This document shows, one piece after another, positions 34,429 to 42,995 of a stretch of 64,000 nucleotides of DNA. Under the pieces are notes generated by a model. It was not told where the DNA came from and did not search any database. It was given only the letters and a program-made list of their open reading frames with translations. Position 1 is the stretch's first letter, and the number at the start of each line of letters is the position of its first letter. Both the position numbers and the translations under genes were made by a program. The stretch comes from Mycobacterium sp. IDR2000157661 (lineage in GTDB: Bacteria; Actinomycetota; Actinomycetes; Mycobacteriales; Mycobacteriaceae): contig NZ_CP081005.1 in NCBI RefSeq assembly GCF_022317005.1, positions 1 to 64,000 of the forward strand, in the 5' to 3' direction.

Positions 34429-34445
34429 GGTGTATCCTATACACC
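34429..34445. promoter_or_regulatory. Palindromic operator of the mazEF-like pair
   Basis: GGTGTAT-CCT-ATACACC, a perfect 7-bp inverted repeat, ends directly before the antitoxin ATG at 34446. The position suggests autoregulation and a very short or absent leader. Confidence 0.6.
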
Positions 34446-34757
34446 ATGAGTAAGCGTGTGAGCCTGATCCTTGGCGACTCCGACGAGGCGGCGATAGCCC
34501 CCTACCTCAGTCAGGGCTCGCCCGCCTTCGAGGTCTTGCGGCAATGGGCCAGCCAGCACGACGTCGCAGACGACATCAAGTCCGAGGCCGCGGCGTTGCG
34601 CGCACTGCTTCAGGCGGGGGCCGAAGCGCTACAGGAGCATGTCCTCGATGTCGGCTACGCCCAGCTGGCCACAGAGTTCAACAGCGATTCGGCCAATGCT
34701 GAACGACGCACTGCCCGCAACCGCCACGAACGTCGTCGCGCCGAGGGGCGTCAATGA
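34446..34757 (+). CDS. Probable antitoxin of a MazEF/PemIK-type pair
   Basis: A 103-aa protein beginning MSKRVSLILGDSDEAAI, a segment like a ribbon-helix-helix DNA-binding strand and helix. A charged helical tail rich in Arg/Glu (SANAERRTARNRHERRRAEGRQ) is suited to wrapping a MazF toxin. It overlaps the toxin gene by 4 nt (ATGA). The start at 34446 follows the palindrome immediately. Assignment rests on position, size and the neighbouring toxin. Confidence 0.7.
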   Translation: MSKRVSLILGDSDEAAIAPYLSQGSPAFEVLRQWASQHDVADDIKSEAAALRALLQAGAEALQEHVLDVGYAQLATEFNSDSANAERRTARNRHERRRAEGRQ

Positions 34758-35065
34758 CGCGTGCATTGCGCAGCCAGGCCTACCGGGTCGACCTCGGGCA
34801 CGGTGCCAAGCCGTGGGTCATCCTCAGCAACAACTCAAGGAACAGGAACCTCGATACCGTTCTGGCCGCACGCATTACGACAACCAGTAAGCACGCGCAC
34901 GTCCCCACGGTCGTGCCGTTGACCGCGGCCGATCCGTTGGTGGGATACGTCCTGGTCGATGACATCGTGCAGCTCTACCACGACGAACTCACCGAATCGC
35001 TAGGCACCTTGTCGCCGCCGACCATGGCCGAGATCAGCAAGGCACTTCGAATCGCACTTCCCTGA
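34754..35065 (+). CDS. MazF/PemK-like endoribonuclease toxin
   Basis: A 103-aa protein with the MazF-type small barrel pattern: an N-terminal strand YRVDLGHGAKPWVILSNNSRN, a central TTTSKHAHVPTVVPLTAADPL, then GYVLVDDIVQLYHDELTESLG and a C-terminal helix ISKALRIAL. MazF toxins cleave mRNA or tRNA at short motifs. The usual KxRP segment is replaced by AKPWVILS, a recognised variant region. It is coupled to the antitoxin gene. Confidence 0.78.
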   Translation: MTRALRSQAYRVDLGHGAKPWVILSNNSRNRNLDTVLAARITTTSKHAHVPTVVPLTAADPLVGYVLVDDIVQLYHDELTESLGTLSPPTMAEISKALRIALP

Positions 35066-35125
35066 GGACCGCATGCACACCACAACAGATTGCAAGGCAC
35101 ACAACTACGGAGGCAGTAACGGCTG

Positions 35126-35506
35126 ATGTCTGGCGTAATTTCCACACCGAATTTGGCGTTCTACTTCCCCGACGAAACCGTTAAGACGCTCAACGATCGC
35201 TGGGACGATTGGGTTGCACGAGGGGCAACCGTTGTCACGAAGAAAGACCAATCCGAAGACACACCCGGGGTCTTGTTTGAGCTTCTGCGCACCGACATCC
35301 GCTTCACACCGGCCCTGACCGCCGCAGTGGCAATCGCTGAGCCGCGTCTGCACCGTGAGCAGACCGCCGCGTCGGGGACTCTGATCTTCTACCCGTGCCT
35401 ACCGTGGCAGTGGCCGTTGGTCCTGGGCGCCCGCTTCAGACAGGAACCTGACGTCTTGTGGGCAATCCCCCGCGAATTGACCGTAGCTGACTTCGAATTG
35501 GTCTGA
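35126..35506 (+). CDS. Hypothetical protein
   Basis: A 126-aa protein, MSGVISTPNLAFYFPDETVKTLNDRWDDW, with a C-terminal QWPLVLGARFRQEPDVLWAIPRELTVADFELV. No known domain is seen. It is 60 bp after the toxin gene and 8 bp before the sigma-like gene, so it may be cotranscribed with the latter. Confidence 0.55.
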   Translation: MSGVISTPNLAFYFPDETVKTLNDRWDDWVARGATVVTKKDQSEDTPGVLFELLRTDIRFTPALTAAVAIAEPRLHREQTAASGTLIFYPCLPWQWPLVLGARFRQEPDVLWAIPRELTVADFELV

Positions 35507-35514
35507 GCAACGAA

Positions 35515-37341
35515 GTGCAGCCACTCGATGACCTTGTCGATCCGCAATGGTGGCGCTGCGAGACGACCCTGAGCACCCGCCTGCGCGACCTCGTTCCCGG
35601 CTTCGACAGCATCAGCTCGTTCGCGATTCCTTACACCAGACTGCCCCGGCGGCTGGGAGCCTACGCCAACGACTTCCCTCGTTGGGCCGATGTCGCCGAC
35701 CAAACTCCCCAAGCGCTGCTTTTGCGACCCAAGTTGGGCGCGGCGGCAGTTCGTGCACTGATCGAGGCCGCGCAGCGAGCCGTGCAAATTCGGCACGAAA
35801 CTATCGCCGCCGGCCGGGTCGGACCCGATGCCGCGGTGGCCCGCCTGCTCGGACAGCTCGACGATTTCGACCGTGAAATCCTCTCGGCCCAGGTATGGGC
35901 ACTGGACCCGGCTCCTCAACACGTTGTGGCTCAGCGCCTCGGTGTGCACGCGGCCTCGGTGAGCCGCAACCTGCGCCGGGCACGGGCGCGGTTCGCCGAG
36001 CTGCTCGCCGATCCAGCACACCAGGAGGTTGGCGAGCATGCCGATCAAGTGCGGCAACGCTTGGGCCCGTACGCTCCCGTGGAAGCGGTCGACCTTGACT
36101 TGCGCCGACTGGGAGTAGAGCCCGCGAGCAAGACTGCTGAGGTCCTGCTTCATGTCGCCGGCCCGTACGCCCGCCGCGACGGCTGGATGCAGAACACCTC
36201 GAGGCCGGGTGGGGGCCGCGCACAGGTGATCGCCGCCGTCGCGGCGGTGTTCGATGCCCAGGCCGCCCCCACCTCCGACACTCTGCTCGGTGCGCTGACG
36301 AGTCTGGGGATGCCGACCGGGATTGTCCTGACCTTTCTTGAAAGCCAAATGAGTCTGCGTCGTTTCGGCGATGTTTGGGTGCGCTGGTCAGGTGATACCG
36401 CCGCCAACATGACAGAAGCGGCGCTTCACGTCCTCGCAGCCCCGGCCACCGCCGAAGCCATCCTCGCCACCATCGGAACCGGCGCGGCCAGAGGAACCAG
36501 CATGGAACGTGTCAAAGCGGTTCTGTCTCAGCATGACCGGTTCGTTCGCACCAGCCGCAGCACGTGGGGGCTGCGCGCGTGGGACGTTGCCGAGTACGTC
36601 AACATCGCACACGCGATCGGTGAACGCATCGACGCCGCCGGCGGCAAAGCCAGCGTCTCGGCAGTGATCGAGGACCTTCGGGCGCGCTATCCCGATATCA
36701 CCGAGGCGTCGATCCGGGCCTATCTAGCCACTCTGGAGTTCGTCGTGGAAAAGGGCGTTGCACGACGGCGCACCAAAGCTGACAGATGGCCGGCGCTGCC
36801 GCCGCTGAACACAGTCCGTGGCGTTTTCCGCAACGGGGCCAACGAGATTCGTGTAGCGCTCCCCGTCACCGCGGAGCTGCTCCGCGGATCCGGCCAAACA
36901 GTGCACCCGGCGGTCGCCCACGCCGCCGGCGGCGTCCGCCCGGGCCAACAGCGAACATTCACCAGTGCACACGGGCCGGTCACCCTGGCTTGGAAGCTGG
37001 CCTCGACACGAGGCGTCGGCATCGGCTCACTGCGAGCCCACGCCGTCGCTGTCAGCGCAGCCGCCGGTGACACGCTGGTGCTCGTGTTCAGAGCCGCCGA
37101 TGCGTCACTGGAAGCGGTCCGCGTGCACGCCGAGGAAGCCGAACCTGCTCGGCTGCACAAACTGCTCGGCCACGCGGTTCGAAAACCGGCCGCAGCGCTC
37201 GCCGCGGCCTTGGACTGCCGACAAGAAGACGTCGACGCCCTACTTCGCGGCCGCGGAGATGACGAGCTGGCTGCCGTGCTCGACGCCAACGGGCGCAGGC
37301 CGCGCATGCAAGAAGCGCCAACGCGGGCCGGTGCGATGTGA
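35515..37341 (+). CDS. Sigma-region-4-like and HARE-HTH-like DNA-binding protein
   Basis: A 608-aa protein with a GTG start. Residues 110-165 (LLGQLDDFDREILSAQVWALDP, then HVVAQRLGVHAASVSRNLRRARARFAELL) resemble sigma-70 region 4. Around residues 320-370, GTSMERVKAVLSQHDRFVRTSRSTWGLRAWDVAEY resembles a HARE-HTH domain as found in RNA polymerase delta and restriction enzymes. The C-terminal third is Ala-rich. It overlaps the next gene by 4 nt. It could be an alternative transcription factor signalling with the membrane protein that follows, but it lacks a clear sigma region 2. Confidence 0.6.
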   Translation: MQPLDDLVDPQWWRCETTLSTRLRDLVPGFDSISSFAIPYTRLPRRLGAYANDFPRWADVADQTPQALLLRPKLGAAAVRALIEAAQRAVQIRHETIAAGRVGPDAAVARLLGQLDDFDREILSAQVWALDPAPQHVVAQRLGVHAASVSRNLRRARARFAELLADPAHQEVGEHADQVRQRLGPYAPVEAVDLDLRRLGVEPASKTAEVLLHVAGPYARRDGWMQNTSRPGGGRAQVIAAVAAVFDAQAAPTSDTLLGALTSLGMPTGIVLTFLESQMSLRRFGDVWVRWSGDTAANMTEAALHVLAAPATAEAILATIGTGAARGTSMERVKAVLSQHDRFVRTSRSTWGLRAWDVAEYVNIAHAIGERIDAAGGKASVSAVIEDLRARYPDITEASIRAYLATLEFVVEKGVARRRTKADRWPALPPLNTVRGVFRNGANEIRVALPVTAELLRGSGQTVHPAVAHAAGGVRPGQQRTFTSAHGPVTLAWKLASTRGVGIGSLRAHAVAVSAAAGDTLVLVFRAADASLEAVRVHAEEAEPARLHKLLGHAVRKPAAALAAALDCRQEDVDALLRGRGDDELAAVLDANGRRPRMQEAPTRAGAM

Positions 37342-38105
37342 ACACCGCACCGGCGCACGAGGACCCCAACACCGCCCCGTTGCCAGCCCTAAGTCAGTTC
37401 TTCACCTGGGCGCCTGGGGAACAGCCCGCGCCCTACGATCCGCCGCGACCTTCGACGGAAACACCGCCGCAACCCAAAGGTCCTTCCTCGCCCACCGTGA
37501 TCGACGTCGTACCCCGACCCCGTGCCGCGAACCAGTCAGGACACCGCCGGCGTTGGCTGGTCGCCGCCGGTGCGGTTGCAGCCGTCGCCGCGGCCGCCGT
37601 GGTCTTCTGGCCCGAGCGCAGCACCACCGACCAGCCCGCTCTCTTAGACGACCAGGCCTCCCCCTCCCCGACTGTCGCGGTGCCTGCTCAGCTCGATCCC
37701 CGGCTTGCGTCGTTAATCCCAACCGGCTACCCACCCGGGACGTGCACGCCGGTTCCCACTGACAATCACAGCGCCGCTGACTGTGGTCCGAACATCGACG
37801 CGCCGAACACCTCCTCGCGATTCACCCTCTACCAGGACGCCCATGCCCTAGCCGCCGCACTCGACGAGTTCATCAGTGGCACAACAGTTCTCGTCTGTCC
37901 CGGCAACTACCAATCCCCCGGCCCGTGGCGCCGTAGCGCAGCACCCGACGTGCCTGTCGGCACTCTGGTGTGCGGCACCACGTCACAGGGACATCCCCGG
38001 ATCGGCTGGACCATCGACAGCGAGCGACTGCTTGCCAGCATTGAATCCAGTGAAGGCGGCCCAACGCTCCCCCAGCTCTACGACTGGTGGTCCAGACACT
38101 CCTGA
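37338..38105 (+). CDS. Single-pass membrane protein with extracytoplasmic domain
   Basis: A 255-aa protein with a GTG start overlapping the previous stop by 4 nt. Residues 1-70 are Pro-rich and cytoplasmic. RRRWLVAAGAVAAVAAAAVVFW (about 71-92) is a transmembrane helix with positive residues on its inner side. The outer domain has Cys residues (GTCTPVPTD, ADCGPN, LVCPGN, LVCGT) that may form disulfides. The architecture resembles sensor domains of mycobacterial Ser/Thr kinases and anti-sigma-like proteins, but no kinase is present. Confidence 0.65.
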   Translation: MNTAPAHEDPNTAPLPALSQFFTWAPGEQPAPYDPPRPSTETPPQPKGPSSPTVIDVVPRPRAANQSGHRRRWLVAAGAVAAVAAAAVVFWPERSTTDQPALLDDQASPSPTVAVPAQLDPRLASLIPTGYPPGTCTPVPTDNHSAADCGPNIDAPNTSSRFTLYQDAHALAAALDEFISGTTVLVCPGNYQSPGPWRRSAAPDVPVGTLVCGTTSQGHPRIGWTIDSERLLASIESSEGGPTLPQLYDWWSRHS

Positions 38106-38145
38106 TCGCGGTCGTCGCCTCTGAACGCTGCGAGCAGACTCCGGA

Positions 38146-38601
38146 TCACCAGCGGGTGGGCAGCGCTCGAACCTGCTGCTCCAGCACAGTCTGGCTGGTC
38201 GTGGCCACGTCAGCGTCATCAACGAGTGCGCACCCCAGATACCCCACCCGCTCGGGGTCCATCTCCCCCGATACCCCCACAGCAGGGTCCAGCACCGCCG
38301 CCACATGCACTGGAAAGTCCACAATCCCTGACTGCAGGACCCGATTGCCCGCGGCCGGGGTGAGCACCACCGCCGAGACGGTGACCGAACCGCGGTCCTC
38401 GCTGAGCAGGTCAGGATGGATGTGATCGCGCTCGACGCCCTCGCCCAGCGCGCACACCACGGCTGGCTGAACCTTGCAGAACCAGTACCGGCCCGGCACC
38501 GTCGAACGCAGCCGTCCGGTCACCCGCAGCTGCAGGGGCAGGTGCGCGGCGAAGTCCGTCACCGGGAATCCCCGCACACTGTGCAATACGAGACGGGCCA
38601 T
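38146..38601 (-). CDS. Hypothetical protein
   Basis: A 151-aa beta-rich protein, MARLVLHSVRGFPVTDFAAHLPLQLRVTGRL, with GNRVLQSGIVDFPVHVAAVLDPAV in the middle. No family is recognised. It is convergent with the membrane-protein gene and divergent from the nuclease gene. Confidence 0.5.
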   Translation of the reverse strand: MARLVLHSVRGFPVTDFAAHLPLQLRVTGRLRSTVPGRYWFCKVQPAVVCALGEGVERDHIHPDLLSEDRGSVTVSAVVLTPAAGNRVLQSGIVDFPVHVAAVLDPAVGVSGEMDPERVGYLGCALVDDADVATTSQTVLEQQVRALPTRW

Positions 38602-38681
38602 ACCCAGACGCTAACACCAGCGCGCTCAATGTGTTCACGAACTGTTCTCGAAATGCGTAACAATGAACTATTCTGACTCGT

Positions 38682-39323
38682 ATGGACAGTCAGGAGCGAT
38701 CGTCACACGCTGTGCACTCACGCACCACCACACCACGGACTGCTGTACTCAACTCGCCCCGCCGCCTGCGCATTTTCGCCGGACTCGTCGGCACCGCCTT
38801 GCTGGCGGGATGTCAGATGCCCTCCGTCGCGGGGCAGTCGCCGGCCGACGGCACCGACTACCCCGCCCAGCCGCCCGCGGACACGCTCACCGGGCCCGTG
38901 CCGGTGTCCCGCGTGGTCGACGGCGACACCCTGTGGGTCACAACCGGCGACGGTGAGACCAAGATCAGGCTGATCGGCGTGGACACCCCTGAATTGCTCG
39001 ACCCCCGCTCTCCGGTCGAGTGCTTCGCCCAAGAGGCCTCCGACTTCACCAAGCGCGCCCTCACCGGACAGTCGGTGTACCTCGAGGACGACCCCAGCCA
39101 AGACAGCATCGACCGCTACGGCCGCCGCCTGGCCTACGTCTGGACACTCGACGGCCGCCTGATCAACCTCGACCTCATCGCCGAGGGATACGCCAACGAG
39201 TACACCTACTCCACGCCCTACCGCTACCAGCGCAGTTTCCAGAACGCCGAAACCGCCGCAGCGCAACAGGAACGAGGACTGTGGTCACCAACAACGTGCA
39301 ACGGCGACACGAGCGGTAACTGA
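38682..39323 (+). CDS. Lipoprotein thermonuclease (SNase-like)
   Basis: A 213-aa secreted nuclease. The lipobox LLAGC (Cys44) follows a hydrophobic signal segment, so the mature protein is anchored to the membrane outside the cell. The staphylococcal-nuclease fold is evident from VVDGDTLWV, the IRLIGVDTPE active-site segment, DRYGRRLAYVW and AEGYANEY. The N-terminal extension before the signal core is long; a later start is possible. Similar nucleases occur on conjugative actinobacterial plasmids and may degrade extracellular DNA. Confidence 0.88.
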   Translation: MDSQERSSHAVHSRTTTPRTAVLNSPRRLRIFAGLVGTALLAGCQMPSVAGQSPADGTDYPAQPPADTLTGPVPVSRVVDGDTLWVTTGDGETKIRLIGVDTPELLDPRSPVECFAQEASDFTKRALTGQSVYLEDDPSQDSIDRYGRRLAYVWTLDGRLINLDLIAEGYANEYTYSTPYRYQRSFQNAETAAAQQERGLWSPTTCNGDTSGN

Positions 39324-39487
39324 CCGCGGTGCTTGCGATCCGCAGGCCAGGCGTCATCGCCGAAGGCGTTGAAACGGTAGGCGATAGCCTCCCGCTTCGG
39401 GTATGATGGACACAGTTGACCACCCGCTGCCACCAGCGCCAACGCCGGGCTTTTCAGTGCGGGCCGACTCCGAGGGGAGCACCTACA

Positions 39488-39688
39488 ATGAGCACCATGA
39501 CCACCGCGCCAAAGCGCCCACCCACCCACGACGAGGCCGTGTCCATCGCCGTGGCGGCAACCGGCCTGGCCGAACACGAAGTCTCGCCCGGCGCGCGTGA
39601 CCTCCTCGACCGAATCGGCCGCGGCGAACTGACCTACGACGAGGCCGTCGCCGAGGTCATCGCGGAGTTCGGTCAGCCCGCCGAATAG
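39488..39688 (+). CDS. Antitoxin of the Fic toxin (VbhA-like)
   Basis: A 66-aa helical protein with DLLDRIGRGELTYDEAVAEVIAEFG, typical of small VbhA-type antitoxins that insert a helix into the active site of class I Fic toxins. It ends 4 bp before the toxin's TTG start, so expression is probably coupled. The inhibitory glutamate motif cannot be pinned down by eye. Confidence 0.78.
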   Translation: MSTMTTAPKRPPTHDEAVSIAVAATGLAEHEVSPGARDLLDRIGRGELTYDEAVAEVIAEFGQPAE

Positions 39689-39692
39689 CACC

Positions 39693-40454
39693 TTGGCGTC
39701 CTACAACCAGTGGGAGGACTACTTCTGGCCCGATGCGCCAGGGGTTCTGAGGAATCGCCTCAACATCAAAGACAGTTGGAAACTGCGCGAGGCGGAAACG
39801 CGAATCAGCCTGGTCCGCATGGCCGAGATCATCACCGAGGACAACCAGCCCGACGTGATCGACCTCGACTACTACTGCGGGGTGCACCGCAAAATTTTCG
39901 GTGACGTCTACGACTGGGCGGGCACACCCCGCACCGTGCCGAAGTTCGGTATGACCAAGCAGTGGCGCGACGTCGTCAACTTCGCTCCCGACGACCGCAC
40001 CGCACCGTGGGTCAAGTACCACTATCGCCCGGGCCCGGAGGTCGCCAACCGCGCGGCCTCCCAGTTCACCATGCTCGACTTCGAATTGCGTGACCCGCGG
40101 AAACAGGCCCCGCACACCTTCATCCCCCTCATAGCCACCTCCTGGGGCGGGCTCGACAACATCCACCCGTTCCGTGAAGGCAACACCCGAAGCCAGACCA
40201 TCCTGTTCCACCAAGTCTGCCGCAAATACGGCTACGAGCTTGACGGCCAGGAGCTGTTCAATCGCCGGGAAGAGTTCATCGGCGCCCGCTTTCACGGACA
40301 CGCCACCGCAGGGTACGGGCGGCTCATCGCGCTGCTGCTTGACACCGTGCGCGAGCGTGAGTCCGAACAGCTCAGTGAGCGTGAACTACGGTGGGTCGAC
40401 TCGCTGCGCGACGCCTCCCAGCGCCGTGCAGGCCCCGGAGGACTGCACCTCTGA
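39693..40454 (+). CDS. Fic-domain AMP-transferase toxin (VbhT/FicT type)
   Basis: A 253-aa Fic protein. The active-site loop is HPFREGNTRSQT (His158 to Arg166), close to the consensus HPFREGNGRTQR; the second-last Gly is Thr, and the final Arg is not conserved. Upstream VHRKIFGDVYDWAGTPRTV is the typical N-terminal Fic signature. Such toxins AMPylate DNA gyrase and topoisomerase IV. Translation starts at TTG 4 bp after the antitoxin stop. Confidence 0.88.
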   Translation: MASYNQWEDYFWPDAPGVLRNRLNIKDSWKLREAETRISLVRMAEIITEDNQPDVIDLDYYCGVHRKIFGDVYDWAGTPRTVPKFGMTKQWRDVVNFAPDDRTAPWVKYHYRPGPEVANRAASQFTMLDFELRDPRKQAPHTFIPLIATSWGGLDNIHPFREGNTRSQTILFHQVCRKYGYELDGQELFNRREEFIGARFHGHATAGYGRLIALLLDTVRERESEQLSERELRWVDSLRDASQRRAGPGGLHL

Positions 40455-40464
40455 CCGGCCAGGC

Positions 40465-40761
40465 TTACCCGTGGCGGCCATCGAGCGCCGTGGACTCACA
40501 GCGGTCGGTCGGGCGAGGCAGGTAGTAGGTCGCCCCACACTGGTTGCACTGGGCGGTGCGGTGCAGAATCCCGCATAGGCAGTGGCTCACCCCGATCGTG
40601 ACGCGATGCGGACCTAGCTCGTGCCCGTTGGCGCACACCGCCGGATACGGCGGCTCCGACCAGCTTCCATCACCGTTGCGGCGCAACGGAACACCGTCGG
40701 TCAGTATCACCTCGGCGCTCGTATCACCGGCGCCGGCATCCGATGCCGCACTGTCGCTCAT
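40465..40761 (-). CDS. Small zinc-ribbon protein
   Basis: A 98-aa protein with two cysteine/histidine pairs, VCANGHELGPHRVTIGVSHCLCGI and QCNQCGATYYLP, suggesting a zinc ribbon. The start is the ATG at 40761; a longer frame upstream lacks similarity. Function unknown. It is convergent with the fic gene. Confidence 0.6.
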   Translation of the reverse strand: MSDSAASDAGAGDTSAEVILTDGVPLRRNGDGSWSEPPYPAVCANGHELGPHRVTIGVSHCLCGILHRTAQCNQCGATYYLPRPTDRCESTALDGRHG

Positions 40762-40861
40762 GTCCCGCACCGTCCCACGATCATTGGGTGGATTTAGCCA
40801 CCCGCACTGGGGTAGGCTCAACACAACAGGTCTACCTCATCGACCCGAAGGAACCGCACCC

Positions 40862-41128
40862 ATGCCCGCCACCGCGACCGGCGCCAAGTCCAGCTCCGAC
40901 CCCGACACCTCGGTGGCCCAACGCGTCCTGCCCATCGTCGGGGCCAACATCGTGGCCCGCCGCGAAAAACTGGGCATGTCGCAGCGGGCACTGGCCGAGA
41001 AGGCCGGTGTCGACCGGGTGTTTCTGCGCCACGTCGAGCAAGGCAACCGCGCGGCCACCCTCGTCTTCCTCGCCAAACTCGCCGACGCCCTCGACACCAC
41101 CATCGAAAAGCTCACCCACGGCGTCTGA
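40862..41128 (+). CDS. XRE-family regulator
   Basis: An 88-aa protein. The HTH is NIVARREKLGMSQRALAEKAGVDRVFLRHVEQGNRAATLVFLAKLADAL, a classic XRE domain. The ATG at 40862 has AAGGA upstream. A GGTAG/CTACC inverted pair (40811-40815 and 40832-40836) lies upstream and may be its own operator. Confidence 0.82.
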   Translation: MPATATGAKSSSDPDTSVAQRVLPIVGANIVARREKLGMSQRALAEKAGVDRVFLRHVEQGNRAATLVFLAKLADALDTTIEKLTHGV

Positions 41129-41205
41129 CCGGGTTCTTGGGCGCAAGCCTCGGACTTTAGTCCGGGGTGAGCCCATCCCGTGTGTTGCCGGGTGTAGCCC
41201 GGCGG

Positions 41206-41581
41206 TCAGAGTGGTCGGGCTTGTCCGTCGATGTACTGCTTGATGATCGACAGTGGTGCACCTCCGCAGGAGACGGCGAAATAGGACGGCGACCAGAGGT
41301 GCCCGCGCATTTCCGCACGGACACAGGCGCCGGTGAGTTCGCGGCGGACCGCGTACGCGGTGCGGCCTTTGAGGCGCTGCACCAGAGTGGAGATCGCCAG
41401 CGCGGGCGGGTAGGCGACCAAGAGGTGGACGTGGTCGGCTTCACTGTTGAACTTGACTAGATCGGCGCCGAGCTCGTCGCACACGCCGCGCAAGGACCGC
41501 ACGGCGGTATTTGGTCACGAACACCAGGTGGGCGTGGAGCAAGGAAACGCTGTGGCGGGCGCGTCGGTAGGACTGTGTTGT
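41206..41581 (-). pseudogene. tnpA: IS200-type Y1 transposase TnpA, internally deleted
   Basis: Residues with the HUH motif (ADHVHLLVAYP) and the nucleophile (SIIKQYIDGQARP) are intact. From 41581, GTG starts a second frame reading TTQSYRRARHSVSLLHAHLVFVTKYRRAV, the normal N-terminus of these enzymes. The two frames are not in phase, and about 15 residues between TKYRRAV and RGVCDELG are missing. A small deletion has therefore inactivated the gene. The element could still move if a related TnpA acts in trans. Confidence 0.7.
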
Positions 41582-41613
41582 CACAGGTGGCCTTTACAGT
41601 CGTGGGTGTGCAG

Positions 41614-42822
41614 ATGCGTTATCGGTATCGCATTGAACCGACACCGGCCCAGCAGGAGATGTTGGCGCGGGTGTTCGGATGCACGCGGGTGGTGTTCAAC
41701 GACGCGTTGCGGGTGCGCGATGAGGCCTACCGGGCCGGGGTCAAGCTGTCCGACAGCGAGATCCAGCGTCGGGTCATCACCGTCGCGAAGAGGACCGAGG
41801 AACGGGCCTGGCTGGCCGAGGTGCCCAGTGTCGCGTTGGTGCAGTCGGTCAACGATTCCCGACGGGCGTGGCGCAACTTCTTCGACTCGGCCACCGGGAA
41901 ACGCAAGGGCCGCAGGCTGGGGCGCCCACGGTTCAAATCCCGCAAGGATCACCGGCAGTCGTTCCGGCTCACTCGCAACGGCTTCTCGATCCGCGACAAC
42001 GGCCGGTTGTTCGTGGCCAAGGTCGGCGACGTCGCGGTGCGCTGGTCACGCGAGCTGCCGTCGACGCCCTCTTCGGTCACGATCATCCGGGAACCCGACG
42101 GGCATTTCTACGCCAGCTTCGTCGTCGACGTCGCGGCCACACCGCTGCCCGTGGTCGACCGGGAAGCCGGCGTGGATGTCGGGATCGCTCGCCTGGCCAC
42201 GGTCGCCACCACCGACGACCATCGAATCGACGTCGCCAACCCGAAGCATCTGGGCCGCAAACTACGCAAGCTGCGCCGATTGGAGCGGGAGAAAGCCCGC
42301 CGGCAGAAAGGATCAGCCAACAGGGCCAAGACCAGGCGCAAGGTCGCCATCGCTCACAATCAGGTCGCCCGTGCGCGGCGGGACTATCACCACAAGCAGG
42401 CTTTGGCGCTGGTTCGCGAGAATCAAGTGATCCACGTCGAGGACCTCAACATCGCTGGGATGGTCCGCAACCGCCGACTCGCACGCGTAATCAGCGATGC
42501 CGGGTGGGGCCAGTTCGTGAAGATCATCGGCGAAAAAGCCGACCACTACGGGCGCACAGTGCACGCGGTGTCGCGGTGGTTGGCGTCGAGCAAAACGTGC
42601 TCAACACCGGGGTGTGGGCACGTGCTCGACGAATTGCCGCTGCAGATCCGCATGTGGGTGTGCCCGGCATGCCAGGTGCCCCACGACCGCGACTTCAACG
42701 CCGCCAAGATCATTCTCGCTGCCGGGCGGGCAGAGAGACTAAACGCCTGTGGAGCCCGTGTAAGACCGCAACTCGTTGCGGCAGTGGGCGTTGAAACAGG
42801 AAGCACCCCAACAGCGGCGTAA
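41614..42822 (+). CDS. tnpB: TnpB RNA-guided nuclease of an IS200/IS605-type element
   Basis: A 402-aa TnpB. The split RuvC active site is visible as Asp188 (AGVDVGIA), Glu276 (VIHVEDLNI) and an aspartate in HDRDFNAA (358-360). A zinc finger (Cys329, Cys334, Cys350, Cys353) sits between the last two. TnpB proteins use an RNA from the right end of the element to cut DNA at the donor site. All key residues are present, unlike tnpA. The ATG at 41614 is the usual family start (MRYRYRIEPT). Confidence 0.88.
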   Translation: MRYRYRIEPTPAQQEMLARVFGCTRVVFNDALRVRDEAYRAGVKLSDSEIQRRVITVAKRTEERAWLAEVPSVALVQSVNDSRRAWRNFFDSATGKRKGRRLGRPRFKSRKDHRQSFRLTRNGFSIRDNGRLFVAKVGDVAVRWSRELPSTPSSVTIIREPDGHFYASFVVDVAATPLPVVDREAGVDVGIARLATVATTDDHRIDVANPKHLGRKLRKLRRLEREKARRQKGSANRAKTRRKVAIAHNQVARARRDYHHKQALALVRENQVIHVEDLNIAGMVRNRRLARVISDAGWGQFVKIIGEKADHYGRTVHAVSRWLASSKTCSTPGCGHVLDELPLQIRMWVCPACQVPHDRDFNAAKIILAAGRAERLNACGARVRPQLVAAVGVETGSTPTAA

Positions 42823-42837
42823 GCCGCCAACGGGAAT

Positions 42838-42867
42838 CCCCGGACTTCAGTCCGGGGAGCACGTCAA
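42838..42867 (+). ncRNA. Right-end hairpin, probable end of the TnpB guide RNA scaffold
   Basis: A 9-bp stem with a 2-nt loop, 15 nt after the tnpB stop, followed by GAGCACGTCAA. In IS200/IS605 elements the reRNA/omega RNA covers the tnpB 3' end and the right end, and its guide is the flanking sequence. By analogy the guide would start after 42867 (AGCGAAGTCACC). Confidence 0.4.
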
Positions 42868-42995
42868 AGCGAAGTCACCGATGTCAGAGCCTGGTGGTAA
42901 AGATCGACCATGGACAGCAGCACACCCACCCGCCGGCACCAACTGCCGCACACCCCGGTGCGCAGCGTCCACCGGATAGAAGGAGCGGTGCCGCC

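Larger units (their letters stand above)
41140..42867. mobile_element. IS200/IS605-family element with tnpA remnant and tnpB
   Basis: Divergent tnpA (minus) and tnpB (plus) lie between end hairpins. The left hairpin is at 41148-41167 (CCTCGGACT / AGTCCGGGG) and the right at 42838-42857 (CCCCGGACT / AGTCCGGGG). The right end is probably at the TCAA at 42864-42867. The left cleavage position is not certain. Confidence 0.75.
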
